Under the pieces are notes generated by a model, which saw only the letters and a list, made by a program, of their open reading frames with translations, ran no database searches and was not told the origin of the DNA. Below, piece after piece: positions 43,728-50,902 of a stretch of DNA of 64,000 bases; positions within the stretch are counted from its first letter, which is position 1, and the number at the start of each line of letters is the position of its first letter. Made by a program: the position numbers and the translations under genes. The stretch comes from Arthrobacter pigmenti (GTDB lineage Bacteria > Actinomycetota > Actinomycetes > Actinomycetales > Micrococcaceae): contig NZ_JAATJL010000001.1 in NCBI RefSeq assembly GCF_011927905.1, forward strand, positions 930,001 through 994,000, in the 5' to 3' direction.

Positions 43728-44597
43728 ACCGGCGTATCGCTTAAGGAGACGCGAACCGGTGCCGAGGGACGGCATGTCGTCATCAACTTCAATGAACTTA
43801 CTCCCGCCCAGCGCAACGGTGCACGAGCCTCCGAAGTCAGCTACCAGGCAACCTTCAGCGACGGACGCCAAATGGGTATTCGATCCGGTCAAGAGGTCGG
43901 CGGCTTCAAGAATGGCACGGCCGTCACAGCCACCGTCACGGCTGTCGTTAACAGCGACGGCGCCAACTACTCCAGTCCGCCCGCCGGATCCAACCGGGTG
44001 AACCCCTACGGCGCACCAGGATCGGCGAAAGCTGATGCACGTGACGGGGCCAAGGAGGAGAAGAAGGTAACGGTGAGTTGGAACGCACCGAACCCGGCAG
44101 CCCATGACGTCAAGCAGATCCAGATCAAGATCAACGGTGGTGGCTGGGAAAACGTCCGCAACTCCGGGAACCGTACCGTCAGGACGAATGGCTACAACGA
44201 GACCGTACGGATCAAGGTGAGGTCACTTAACTCCCGGGACCAAGCAGGGCCGGTGGCCGAGGCAGCGGCGAAGAGCGGAGAGGCACCGCCACCACCACCG
44301 CCACCGGATCCCGGCCCTTGGCCCATCACCGGTGGAGGACAACTGAATCAGAATTCACGTAGCTGCATGGACCCACAGGGGGGAACGAACTGGACCGGCA
44401 GTGGCTGCATCGGGAGCCATTGGCTCTATGAAGGTGAGACCATGCAATCGAACTGCTTCATTACGCGATCGAGCGGCACCTGGTATCGGCAGCAGTCGGG
44501 GCCAAACAGGGATGCCAACAACAACGGTTTGTTCCTGAAGGGAATTCACGCCACCCGTGGTACCAACCCTCCTGAAGGAATGCCGCGATGCGGGTAG
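38472..44597 (+). CDS. Giant Ig-like/FN3 repeat surface protein, copy 2 (tip variant 2)
   Basis: A 2041-residue protein with the same start signals, signal peptide, beta-rich head, acidic linker, about 11 cadherin/Ig-like repeats and first three FN3 domains as copy 1; residues 1 to about 1752 appear identical. From 43728 it diverges: the fourth FN3 begins TGVSLKETRTGAEGRHVVIN, the fifth has KKVTVSWNAPNPAAHDVKQI, then comes a Pro-rich hinge (PPPPPPPDPGPWP) and a different tip. That tip keeps four Cys (RSCMDP, SGCIGSHW, SNCFIT, MPRCG) and GTWYRQ in the same order as copy 1. Codons in the first 4 kb favour T or G endings, unlike neighbours. MoxR follows after 108 bases. Confidence 0.85.
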   Translation: MKLLNGFRRFGARHKRAVSVSTVSAVVVAVVSGALLYPGFATAEVDLNDGGVWVTNRNTGMVGHLNYQSRLLDGGYAANSDGFDVLQDAATVFNVNSDQSKVSPVDVANVVRGTEVQLPGSAVVAMGGSTAVVTDRAGGSVWITTTQNLGAFSDQEVEPVVTGAAGVVAAVSSNDRVFVADPGAGTVSTYVVAVDGTYEELEVVESEALKSFGDVQVAAVGDQVVVFDGESGQLVLPGGEVVVLPDGQDGKLQQSGPVADFVVVATPTSLIKQSLGGGEPVVTALEGNGVPAAPVQLDGCVHAAWAGAAVYVRDCVDDAGDRREEIPELGAESELVFRVNRSVVVLNDVNAGDVWLVLQNMQLVDNWGDIIPPKQDSDEEDEESASENPVNTLPDRSGENRPPVAEDDSYGARAGRTTILNVLTNDTDPDGDLLTATLTGEQPAAGSVQPIYNGAGLQVVVPADAPVGNHTFSYEVADGRGGSDSAEVSVDVRGAESNEPPTPLRPTKILVEEGKSVSQNILSSWMDPDGDDLFLVSAEPTPDGDQVRTRSDGLLTFRDVGKGQGVKEVNIVVSDGRDEVSGVISFDVRASGTLAPVVNFDHFTATVGQESQLTPLQNDLDPAGGQLSLAKAEATGGEAALTPNYDTGTVAFTPEAAGTYYVEYLVTNGPQSASGLIRVDAKAEGAEGAPIAVRDVALLPRNGDVLVDVLGNDSDPTGGVLVVQSVDVPADSPLEVAVLDHNVLRIHDVRGLNQQTTITYTVSNGTATATGEVSVLSVEGPQTLLPPQANADEVTVRAGDVVNIPVLENDTHPNGDELTLSPVLAQGIDLADGRIFASENTLRFVAGNTAKTVYAIYEVMDSTGQTDSAEVRINIRPLDAPNTPPVPKNLDARVIAGSTVRIPVPLDGIDADGDSSFLAGIDVAPGMGAAVPGPNYIDFTASATGAGTDTFTYTVRDRLGLENTGTVQVGIAPAAEANQLPVPVNDGVILRPGRAIAVDALRNDSDPDGDPISLDPEAVSASPEEMGPEVVEGRVVFRAPEAEGDFSVRYGIQDGRGGTANGNISVTVDQNAPLLLPIARDDRVEREETRGQTAVDVPVLKNDEDPDGVSEDLDVTVDPAYVGASVGAENVVRVELTEDAQIVPYTVEDIDGGLATAVIWVPGLSEQYPTLISDAPIDVTAGEELALDLSELVEVREGRSPRLTVEDKVSAIGTSNVNEWVVDPSNLRYAADIDYAGKGSITFEVTDGTGPDDPQGLSSTLTVLINVIPNEDRNFPPTLESGSLEVAIAEPAVTLDLAGLAADPNPDDVLEFSLTGDVPAGFDVSFEGSVLSVAAQDGTQVGTAGTVGISVSDGEETATSSVALTVLASSRPLPVANDDEVPEAVQGEPVTVDVLSNDVNPFPEEPLQIIDVIADGNGSVSQQGDSVVVTPGESFVGTMTVEYTVQDKTGELSRLATGQIVLTVKGEPGVPSTPVVESTRNKSVVLSWDPPADNGSPITGYTVTSNNGFTQECQATTCTLTGLTNNVEYVFTVTATNAIGTSDPSPESAVARPDTQPAQPAPPTLVFGDGALTVNWVPPANEGSPIEGYDLQISPAPPNGAVQRSASGSPLTWEGLENGTAYKVRVQARNAAPEPSEFSDYSAAETPAGLPGTPPAPTTTRAQSLGNESQLVIDWADVNPNGAPVTKYQVQEFQGGNLIRTLPEVQASEQTIVVPNAEADYSYSVRAYNKAGWTEYGAQSAPRRAVGAPAAPTGVSLKETRTGAEGRHVVINFNELTPAQRNGARASEVSYQATFSDGRQMGIRSGQEVGGFKNGTAVTATVTAVVNSDGANYSSPPAGSNRVNPYGAPGSAKADARDGAKEEKKVTVSWNAPNPAAHDVKQIQIKINGGGWENVRNSGNRTVRTNGYNETVRIKVRSLNSRDQAGPVAEAAAKSGEAPPPPPPPDPGPWPITGGGQLNQNSRSCMDPQGGTNWTGSGCIGSHWLYEGETMQSNCFITRSSGTWYRQQSGPNRDANNNGLFLKGIHATRGTNPPEGMPRCG
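43788..43871 (+). repeat. 84-bp identity island in the variable region, copy 2
   Basis: Exact partner of 37497-37580, flanked on both sides by diverged sequence within the fourth FN3 domain. It could reflect gene conversion between the copies or the edge of an exchanged tip cassette. Confidence 0.85.
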
Positions 44598-44705
44598 CGC
44601 GTTCACTGGGCCGACCTGGAGCTCCCAAATGCTAGCTATTCTTGGACACGGCCCAACGCCGTACTCCCTCAGTGATAACCGGACATCGACAACAAAGGAA
44701 CCATC
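44598..44705 (+). promoter_or_regulatory. Leader of the moxR operon
   Basis: 108 non-coding bases. AAAGGAA at about 44693-44699 is a good ribosome binding site 6-7 bases before the moxR ATG. No strong terminator for the giant gene is visible, so transcription may read through from it. Confidence 0.4.
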
Positions 44706-45677
44706 ATGACAATGACAGCTGAGCAGGCCGCGTGGTTTGCCGGTACCTTCGACAAGCTTGTCGGCAATGTCGGCCAGGCTGTCCTCGGTAAGTCTCAGGT
44801 GGTCCGCCTGGTTCTGACCAGCATGCTTGCCGAGGGGCACGTGCTGCTCGAGGATGCGCCGGGAACCGGAAAGACCATGCTGGCCCGGTCCCTTGCAGCC
44901 ACCGTGCAGGGAACCCATTCCAGGATCCAGTTCACGCCGGACCTCCTCCCATCCGATGTCACCGGCATCACGATCTATGACCAGAAGACCCAGGAATTCG
45001 AGTTCCACAAGGGGCCGATTTTCGCGAACATCGTGCTCGCGGATGAGATCAACCGTGCCTCCCCGAAGACGCAGTCGGCGCTGCTGGAAGTCATGGAAGA
45101 GTCGCGCGTGACAGTCGACGGCGTCAGCTACACCAACGAGCGTCCGTTCATGGTCATCGCCACCCAAAACCCCATCGAGCAGGCCGGCACCTACCGGCTG
45201 CCCGAAGCGCAGCTGGACAGGTTCCTCATCAAGACCGAGATTGGCTACCCGGACCACGCATCCACGGTGCAGCTGCTTGGGGGCTCCGCGACGCGTGACA
45301 GGTCCGCTGCGCTGAGTCCGATCATCACTACGCAGGCGATCAAGGACATGGCTGACCTCGGGGCTGAAACCCATGTTGACCCGGCGGTGCTCGAATACAT
45401 CTCCCGTCTCACCGAAGAGACCCGCTCGGCACCTGAAACCAGGCTCGGTGTGAGCGTGCGCGGCGCGCTTGCAATGGTGCGCACAGCCAAGGTCTGGGCA
45501 GCCGGCCAGGGCAGGCATTACGTTCTGCCGGACGATGTGAAGGAACTCGCACCGTACGTCTGGACTCACAGGTTCGTCATGGATCCCGAAGCGGAATTCG
45601 CCGGTGCCACCGCTGAGGCGGTTCTACGCCGCGTCCTGGCCGACGTCTCAGCCCCGCAGCAGCGGGCGACCGCCTGA
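44706..45677 (+). CDS. MoxR-family AAA+ ATPase
   Basis: A 323-residue cytosolic MoxR ATPase, a chaperone-like remodeller that usually acts on proteins with VWA or DUF58 domains. Walker A is LLEDAPGTGKTMLARSLA, Walker B is NIVLADEINRASPKTQSALL, the sensor region is VIATQNPIEQAGTYRLPEAQ followed by LDRFL, and the C-terminal lid has SVRGALAMVRTAKVWAAGQG. It starts the block of ten secretion-locus genes after the giant proteins and is separated from the DUF58 gene by 13 bases. In the standard MoxR-DUF58-transglutaminase triad it is thought to mature or activate membrane complexes. Confidence 0.93.
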   Translation: MTMTAEQAAWFAGTFDKLVGNVGQAVLGKSQVVRLVLTSMLAEGHVLLEDAPGTGKTMLARSLAATVQGTHSRIQFTPDLLPSDVTGITIYDQKTQEFEFHKGPIFANIVLADEINRASPKTQSALLEVMEESRVTVDGVSYTNERPFMVIATQNPIEQAGTYRLPEAQLDRFLIKTEIGYPDHASTVQLLGGSATRDRSAALSPIITTQAIKDMADLGAETHVDPAVLEYISRLTEETRSAPETRLGVSVRGALAMVRTAKVWAAGQGRHYVLPDDVKELAPYVWTHRFVMDPEAEFAGATAEAVLRRVLADVSAPQQRATA

Positions 45678-45690
45678 CCCAGACAAATAG

Positions 45691-47085
45691 ATGGTTACGA
45701 GTTCCGACACTGCAGAGAAGCGTTCGTCCCGACGACGGCGCGCCGCTGATCCAGCGCGCCCTCCGAAGGACTCATCCAGCTCACGAAGGGGCGGGAAGGC
45801 TGCACCGCGCAGGGCGCCGTCGTCGTCCAGGTTGCACCCGCGGTCGCTGAGCCGCGAAGCGTGGCAGCTCGCCGAAGCCGTTGTGGCGCCCACCGCACGT
45901 CGAGCCGTGGCAACTCTCAGCCGCTACTGTGGACCGGCACTCGGCGTAGTCAGTCCGCTTGGGTGGACCATGATGGCGACGGTGGTCTCGCTCTGGCTGT
46001 TCGGCAGCATCTTCGAGTGGCGGGAAGCGCTGATCGCAGCACTCCTTGGCACCATCCTCTTTGTCCTGGCTGTCGGTTTCATCATCGGGCGTTCGGCCTA
46101 CGCCGTCGAACTCGACCTGACGCGCACACGGGTTGCCGTGGGGGACCGCGCCGTTGGAAGCGTTTCAGTCTCGAACAGTTCAAACAAGCCGCTGCTCCCC
46201 GCCTCACTAGAACTGCCGGTCGGAGCTGCAACAGCAATTTTCCACCTGCCGAGGCTGAAGCCGGGCCAACTGCACGAAGACCTCTTCACCATTCCCACCC
46301 AGCGGCGCGCCGTCATTGTGGTTGGACCGGTCCGTTCTGTGCGTGCAGACCCGCTGAGCCTGCTGCGACGGCAGGTTTTCTGGACCGAACCGACGGACCT
46401 CTATGTGCATCCGCGCACCACGCCGCTGGTCGGCTCCGCAGCGGGATTCATCAAGGACCTGGAAGGCCTTCCCACCAAGGAACTCTCCAGCGCCGACGTC
46501 TCCTTCCATGCTCTGCGTGACTACGTCCCGGGTGATGACCGCCGCCACATCCACTGGAAAACGACGGCGCGCACCGGGCAGCTCATGGTCCGCCAGTTCG
46601 AGGAGACCCGCCGCTCGCACCTCGCCGTTGCCCTCTCGACCAACACGCAGGAGTACTCCTCGGACCTCGAGTTTGAACTTGGGGTTTCGGTGGCCGGTTC
46701 GATCGGGCTGCAGGCTATTCGGGAACAGCGCAACCTCAGCGTACTCACCCAGGATGGCCCGCTCCGCTCCGAAACCGGGCGGAATCTGCTGGACGACATG
46801 ACCCGCATCGAAGGCCGCAACCGGCGGGCAACCGCTGTCGACCTGGCGAGGACGACGGCGGACACCGTCCCGAACGCCTCTGTCGTGTTCTTCGTCGTGG
46901 GGCCGCAGGTGACGCCCTCACAGCTGCGTTCGGCAGCGGCCTCCGTACCGCCGGGCATCCGCTGCATCGCGATTCGTTGCGTGGCCGACCAGGAACAGGG
47001 CCGGGCAACCATCGGTGACCTGACCGTGCTCACGCTGAATAACTTGACCGACCTGGCGATGATCCTGAGAAAGGCCGCGGCATGA
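45691..47085 (+). CDS. DUF58 domain membrane protein
   Basis: A 464-residue protein. A basic, Ser/Arg-rich N-terminus (EKRSSRRRRAADPARPPKDS) precedes two transmembrane helices near residues 90-135 (TMMATVVSLWLFGSIFEW; LIAALLGTILFVLAVGFII). The DUF58 core follows: VHPRTTPLVGSAAGFIKDLE, DVSFHALRDYVPGDDRRHIH then WKTTARTGQLMVRQFE, and a VWA-like end. DUF58 proteins partner with MoxR ATPases. It overlaps the next gene by ATGA (47082-47085), beginning a run of five 4-base overlaps. Confidence 0.9.
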   Translation: MVTSSDTAEKRSSRRRRAADPARPPKDSSSSRRGGKAAPRRAPSSSRLHPRSLSREAWQLAEAVVAPTARRAVATLSRYCGPALGVVSPLGWTMMATVVSLWLFGSIFEWREALIAALLGTILFVLAVGFIIGRSAYAVELDLTRTRVAVGDRAVGSVSVSNSSNKPLLPASLELPVGAATAIFHLPRLKPGQLHEDLFTIPTQRRAVIVVGPVRSVRADPLSLLRRQVFWTEPTDLYVHPRTTPLVGSAAGFIKDLEGLPTKELSSADVSFHALRDYVPGDDRRHIHWKTTARTGQLMVRQFEETRRSHLAVALSTNTQEYSSDLEFELGVSVAGSIGLQAIREQRNLSVLTQDGPLRSETGRNLLDDMTRIEGRNRRATAVDLARTTADTVPNASVVFFVVGPQVTPSQLRSAAASVPPGIRCIAIRCVADQEQGRATIGDLTVLTLNNLTDLAMILRKAAA

Positions 47086-49484
47086 GCCGGCGCGCAGGAC
47101 GCACCGCCCGTCCCTTGCCCGGGCGGATTCAGGCCCTCATTGATGTGGGTGCCCTGACGGTTCTCCTCGGCCTCGGCGTGCTTGGCTTCGGGCCTACCTT
47201 CGGAGGCGACCTGCGCTACCTCGCCGCAGGGTTCGGCGGGCTTGCGGTCGGACTCGGCACTGCGTGGTTTAGCGCCCGCTTCCGTTGGGGATTTTGGCCG
47301 ACAGCAGGGGTGCTGCTGGCTGCCTACCTGATCCTTGGACACGCCCTTGCCGCACCGGCCGAATCATTCCTGGGTTTCCTGCCTACCCTTGAGTCGCTCC
47401 GGGTGCTGATTGTCGGCGTCGTCTTCTCCTGGAAGGACATCCTGACCGTTGCAGATCCGGTGGGTGTGAGCCGGGGGATGCTGGTGGTTCCGTTCCTTGC
47501 CGCGCTGATTGCTGCGGCAGTGGCCGGCGTGCTGGCCTGGCGGGTGCGAACGCCGTACTGGGTGCTGTTGCCGGTCATCGGTCTCTTTGTCGCGAGTATC
47601 GCGTTCGGTACCAACCGTGCGTCCCTCCCCGAAGTTCGCGGGATCCTGCTGGTTGTCGCTGCTGCTGCCTGGCTCGCTTACCGGCGGGATATCGCCCGCA
47701 CCGATGACACCAATGCTCTCTCAGCGCATGTATCCGGCCAGGAATCGGACTCCGCAGCCTCAACCGTCCTCCGTTCGGGAAGGCTGCGCCGGCTGGGCCT
47801 CGGTGGGGCGGTCCTGGCACTCGCTACCATCCTGACCCTCGTGATCAGCCCGGTCCTTGCAGGAGGCAGCAACCGTGATGTGCTCCGCGATGTCGTGGAA
47901 CCGCCGGTGGACCTGTTTGATTACCCCAGTCCGCTGACCAGCTTCCGCAAGTACGTCAAGGACCAGTCCGAAGAGACGCTCCTGACGGTCGATGGCCTTC
48001 CGAAGGGTGAGCGGATAAGACTGGCTGCCATGGATGCCTATGACGGCGTGGTCTACAACGTGAATCCGCAGGCCGCCGGCAACTTCGCCCGCGTGGGTGA
48101 TGCGCAGCAGCTCGGCAACACGGACATCGCCGAGGAAGAGGGCACTGTGGCGACGCTCGATATCACCATCGAGGCATACAACGGCGTCTGGCTCCCCTCG
48201 GGCGGCGAACTGATCGGTATGGATCTTCAGGGACCAAGGGCCGACGAACTGAACCGCTCCCTCTATTACAACAACGACGCGCGTACTGCACTGTCAACGA
48301 TTGGAGTGCAGTCCGGAGACACCTACAGTGTCAACGTGCTGTTCCCTGATGTGCCGCCCGATGAGATCCTCACGCAGTACGGCTTCGCGGACCTCAGCCT
48401 GCCGCGGGTACAGAACGAGCCGCCAGTGATCGCTTCGAAGGCCAGTGAGTACGTGGGGGAGGTGTCGGACCCGATCGAGCGCGCCCGACGCCTTGAGCAG
48501 GTCTTGAATTCCCAGGGCTTCTTCAGCAACGGCAAGGACGGGGAGGCGCCGTCGCTTCCCGGCCATGGCGCGGCCCGGATGCTCAACCTGCTCGACGCCG
48601 AACAGATGGTCGGCGACGACGAGCAGTACGCCGTGGCAATGGCCCTGATGGCACGCAAGCTCAACATTCCCGCACGCGTGGTCATGGGCTTTTATCCGGA
48701 CTGGGACGAAATCGAAGATCCATCCGCGCCAATCGCCCTGACGGGTGAAGACGTGCACGCCTGGGTGGAAATTGCCTTCGACAACGCTGGTTGGGTGCCC
48801 TTCGACCCCACGCCGCCCGAAGATAATGAGCCGGTTCCGCCGCAGCAGCAGCCGCGATCCTCGCCAAAGCCCCAGGTGTTGCAGCCGCCCCCGCCGCCGC
48901 AGGAGCCGGCTGAGCTGCCGCCGGATTCGGCACCGGAACCACAGGATGCAGAGGACCGTACCGAGGACTTCTGGGACGACTGGGGGCCCTTGATCCGTGC
49001 TATCGCGCTGGCACTGATTCCACTGGGTGTACTGCTGTTGCCGCTGCTGCTGATTGCGCTGCTCAAGCTGCGTCGTCGTAAGCGTCGCGCGAACGACGGC
49101 GCGCCCTCCCAGCGTGTCGGGGGCGGGTGGAGTGAGGTCATGAGCCTGGCTACCGACCTCGGCGCCGAAACGAACTCCCGCGCAACCCGACGCGAAAGCG
49201 CGCGTGACCTCGGTGAAGTCTTCCCGGGTAGCGCCGGATCCACAACGCTGCTGGCTGAACGCGCTGACGCGAGCATCTTCGCCTCCGGAGAGCCCACCGA
49301 ACGTGAGGTTGGGGAGTACTGGGGGGCAGTGGAATCATCGCTGGATGACATGCGCGGGTCTGTGGGCTGGTTCCGCCGCCAGCGCGCCAGGTTCTCACCG
49401 CGTTCGCTCATTCGTGAAGCGCGCTCGAAGATGGGCAGCGGCCCGAAGCCGAAACCGGCGAACGGACGACGGCGGAACCGATGA
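47082..49484 (+). CDS. Transglutaminase-like (TgpA-type) membrane protein without the catalytic Cys
   Basis: An 800-residue integral membrane protein. About seven hydrophobic helices occupy residues 20-270, then an extracytoplasmic region with a transglutaminase-like core at about 505-580, a Pro-rich hinge (PPPPPQEPAELPPD), another helix (AIALALIPLGVLLLPLLLIA) and a cytosolic tail. Active transglutaminase folds have GxC before the helix; here the stretch is VGDDEQYAVAMALMARKLNI, with Asp at the Cys position (about residue 512-513), while His559 (DVHAWVEIAF) and FDPTPPED are kept. It is probably a non-enzymatic or altered member that shapes or binds exported proteins. It is coupled to its neighbours by overlaps at both ends. 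Confidence 0.87.
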   Translation: MSRRAGRTARPLPGRIQALIDVGALTVLLGLGVLGFGPTFGGDLRYLAAGFGGLAVGLGTAWFSARFRWGFWPTAGVLLAAYLILGHALAAPAESFLGFLPTLESLRVLIVGVVFSWKDILTVADPVGVSRGMLVVPFLAALIAAAVAGVLAWRVRTPYWVLLPVIGLFVASIAFGTNRASLPEVRGILLVVAAAAWLAYRRDIARTDDTNALSAHVSGQESDSAASTVLRSGRLRRLGLGGAVLALATILTLVISPVLAGGSNRDVLRDVVEPPVDLFDYPSPLTSFRKYVKDQSEETLLTVDGLPKGERIRLAAMDAYDGVVYNVNPQAAGNFARVGDAQQLGNTDIAEEEGTVATLDITIEAYNGVWLPSGGELIGMDLQGPRADELNRSLYYNNDARTALSTIGVQSGDTYSVNVLFPDVPPDEILTQYGFADLSLPRVQNEPPVIASKASEYVGEVSDPIERARRLEQVLNSQGFFSNGKDGEAPSLPGHGAARMLNLLDAEQMVGDDEQYAVAMALMARKLNIPARVVMGFYPDWDEIEDPSAPIALTGEDVHAWVEIAFDNAGWVPFDPTPPEDNEPVPPQQQPRSSPKPQVLQPPPPPQEPAELPPDSAPEPQDAEDRTEDFWDDWGPLIRAIALALIPLGVLLLPLLLIALLKLRRRKRRANDGAPSQRVGGGWSEVMSLATDLGAETNSRATRRESARDLGEVFPGSAGSTTLLAERADASIFASGEPTEREVGEYWGAVESSLDDMRGSVGWFRRQRARFSPRSLIREARSKMGSGPKPKPANGRRRNR

Positions 49485-50902
49485 ACAGTGCTGAGTTCGA
49501 GTGTCCGCGCTGCGCGTCCCAGGTTGCTGCCGGGACGGCGTACTGCGTCAGATGCGGCGCTGCTATTCCCAATCGGACCGGCAACGTCCGTACAGTTGAT
49601 CCACCGGGCGGTGTGCGGGCGCACGGACGCGCTCCGGCGAATGGCGAGAGAGGAGAGCAGCGGACGATGGCTCAGCTCAACCTGAAGAACGGTTCCGCGG
49701 GAAAGCGGCTTGGAGCAAAGTTGCTGGACGGAATTCCTGCTGCGCTCATCAGCGGGATCGCCGTCGTGCTCGCCCTTCCACTCATCGGCTATGAGCAGAT
49801 CTCGGCGGACACCGCGGTGCTCGACCTGGGGATGTTCTACGTTGTCTCCGGAATCGGCAGTGTGGTTGCACTCGGTTACTGGATTTTCTTGTGGGGGTGG
49901 GAAGCGAAAACCGGGAAGACACTCGGGAACCTGATGCTGGGTCTGCGCACCACCAACGAGGAGGGCTTCGCACCCGGTTGGCTTGCTGTGTTCCTGCGTA
50001 ACCTGATCATCGGGTTGTCGGGGATCGTTCCGGTCATCGGGTTTGTGCTCATGATGGTGTCCAACCTGTTCGATTCCCCGGAGCAGCGTCAGGGTTGGTA
50101 CGACAAAGCGGCGCGCACCCTGGTCTTCGATGTCCGTGCCGGGCGCAACCCGCTGGTCACCGGAGGAATAGGTGGGCCGGCCTCGTTCGCCCCACAGCCT
50201 GCGCCGCCGGCTGTGCGAGCCATTCCCTCGCCGGTCACCGGCCACGGGACGACGGGGCCCGAGGAAGCACCCACGAGCTCACCGCAGGAAACGTCTGCCT
50301 TCGCGTCTTCCGAATCGCTGCAGCGGGTCGAGCACGGGCAACGAGCCCAGCCCAGCCGTGCGAGTGAACCGGCCTCGGTTTCCTTTGCGCCGCCTGCACC
50401 TGCAGACCCGACAGCCGCGCCGGCTCCGCCTGCAGCAACCCCGCCAGAGGCGGCCCCGCCTGCAGCAGCGCTTTTGCCCGAGAAGATACCCACCGGCAGA
50501 ACCGCTCCGCTACCGGAGAACGAACCCACGCATCCGGACCAGGAATCGGAAGAGACAGTGGTGACCCGGCGGTCAGGCGAGCGTGGGATACGCATCCAGC
50601 TCGACGACGGCCGCGACGTCCTGCTGCGCTCAACCGCGCTGATCGGGCGGAACCCTGCGGGAACTGACTGCGTTGAGCTCATCTCCGTGAAAGATGAGGG
50701 CAGGTCAGTATCGAAGACCCACCTGCACCTGCGCGTCGACGACGGCAGGTTGTGGGTAACGGACCGCAATTCCACCAACGGCAGCGCCATCACGGCTAAG
50801 GCTGGGGCTCGGATACCGTTACGCGGCGGCGAGCCGTATCTGGCGGAACCGGATTCAACGGTGCATTTCGGCGATCGCAGCTTTCGGGTGGAAAAGTCGT
50901 GA
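49481..50902 (+). CDS. Zinc-ribbon, RDD and FHA domain membrane protein
   Basis: A 473-residue protein with three modules. Residues 1-30 are a zinc ribbon (CPRCASQVAAGTAYCVRCGA). Residues about 65-210 form an RDD membrane domain with about three helices (GKRLGAKLLDGIPAALISGI, VVLALPLIGYEQ, LIIGLSGIVPVIGFVLMMVS). A long Pro/Ala linker leads to a C-terminal FHA domain (residues about 365-473): LIGRNPAGTDCVEL, SVSKTHLHLRVDDGRLWVTD then RNSTNG. The Gly-Arg, Ser...His and Asn-Gly positions that bind phosphothreonine are present. It would recruit phosphorylated partners to the membrane and overlaps the PP2C gene by GTGA. Confidence 0.88.
   Translation: MNSAEFECPRCASQVAAGTAYCVRCGAAIPNRTGNVRTVDPPGGVRAHGRAPANGERGEQRTMAQLNLKNGSAGKRLGAKLLDGIPAALISGIAVVLALPLIGYEQISADTAVLDLGMFYVVSGIGSVVALGYWIFLWGWEAKTGKTLGNLMLGLRTTNEEGFAPGWLAVFLRNLIIGLSGIVPVIGFVLMMVSNLFDSPEQRQGWYDKAARTLVFDVRAGRNPLVTGGIGGPASFAPQPAPPAVRAIPSPVTGHGTTGPEEAPTSSPQETSAFASSESLQRVEHGQRAQPSRASEPASVSFAPPAPADPTAAPAPPAATPPEAAPPAAALLPEKIPTGRTAPLPENEPTHPDQESEETVVTRRSGERGIRIQLDDGRDVLLRSTALIGRNPAGTDCVELISVKDEGRSVSKTHLHLRVDDGRLWVTDRNSTNGSAITAKAGARIPLRGGEPYLAEPDSTVHFGDRSFRVEKS

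Noticed and set aside
32181..44597. Sortase-anchored surface proteins
   Set aside because: No LPXTG, terminal helix or basic tail is present at either C-terminus; both end directly after the last Cys of the tip.
44355..45569. Minus-strand frame of 404 codons over moxR
   Set aside because: Antisense to clear Walker A and B motifs; no start signal or domain.
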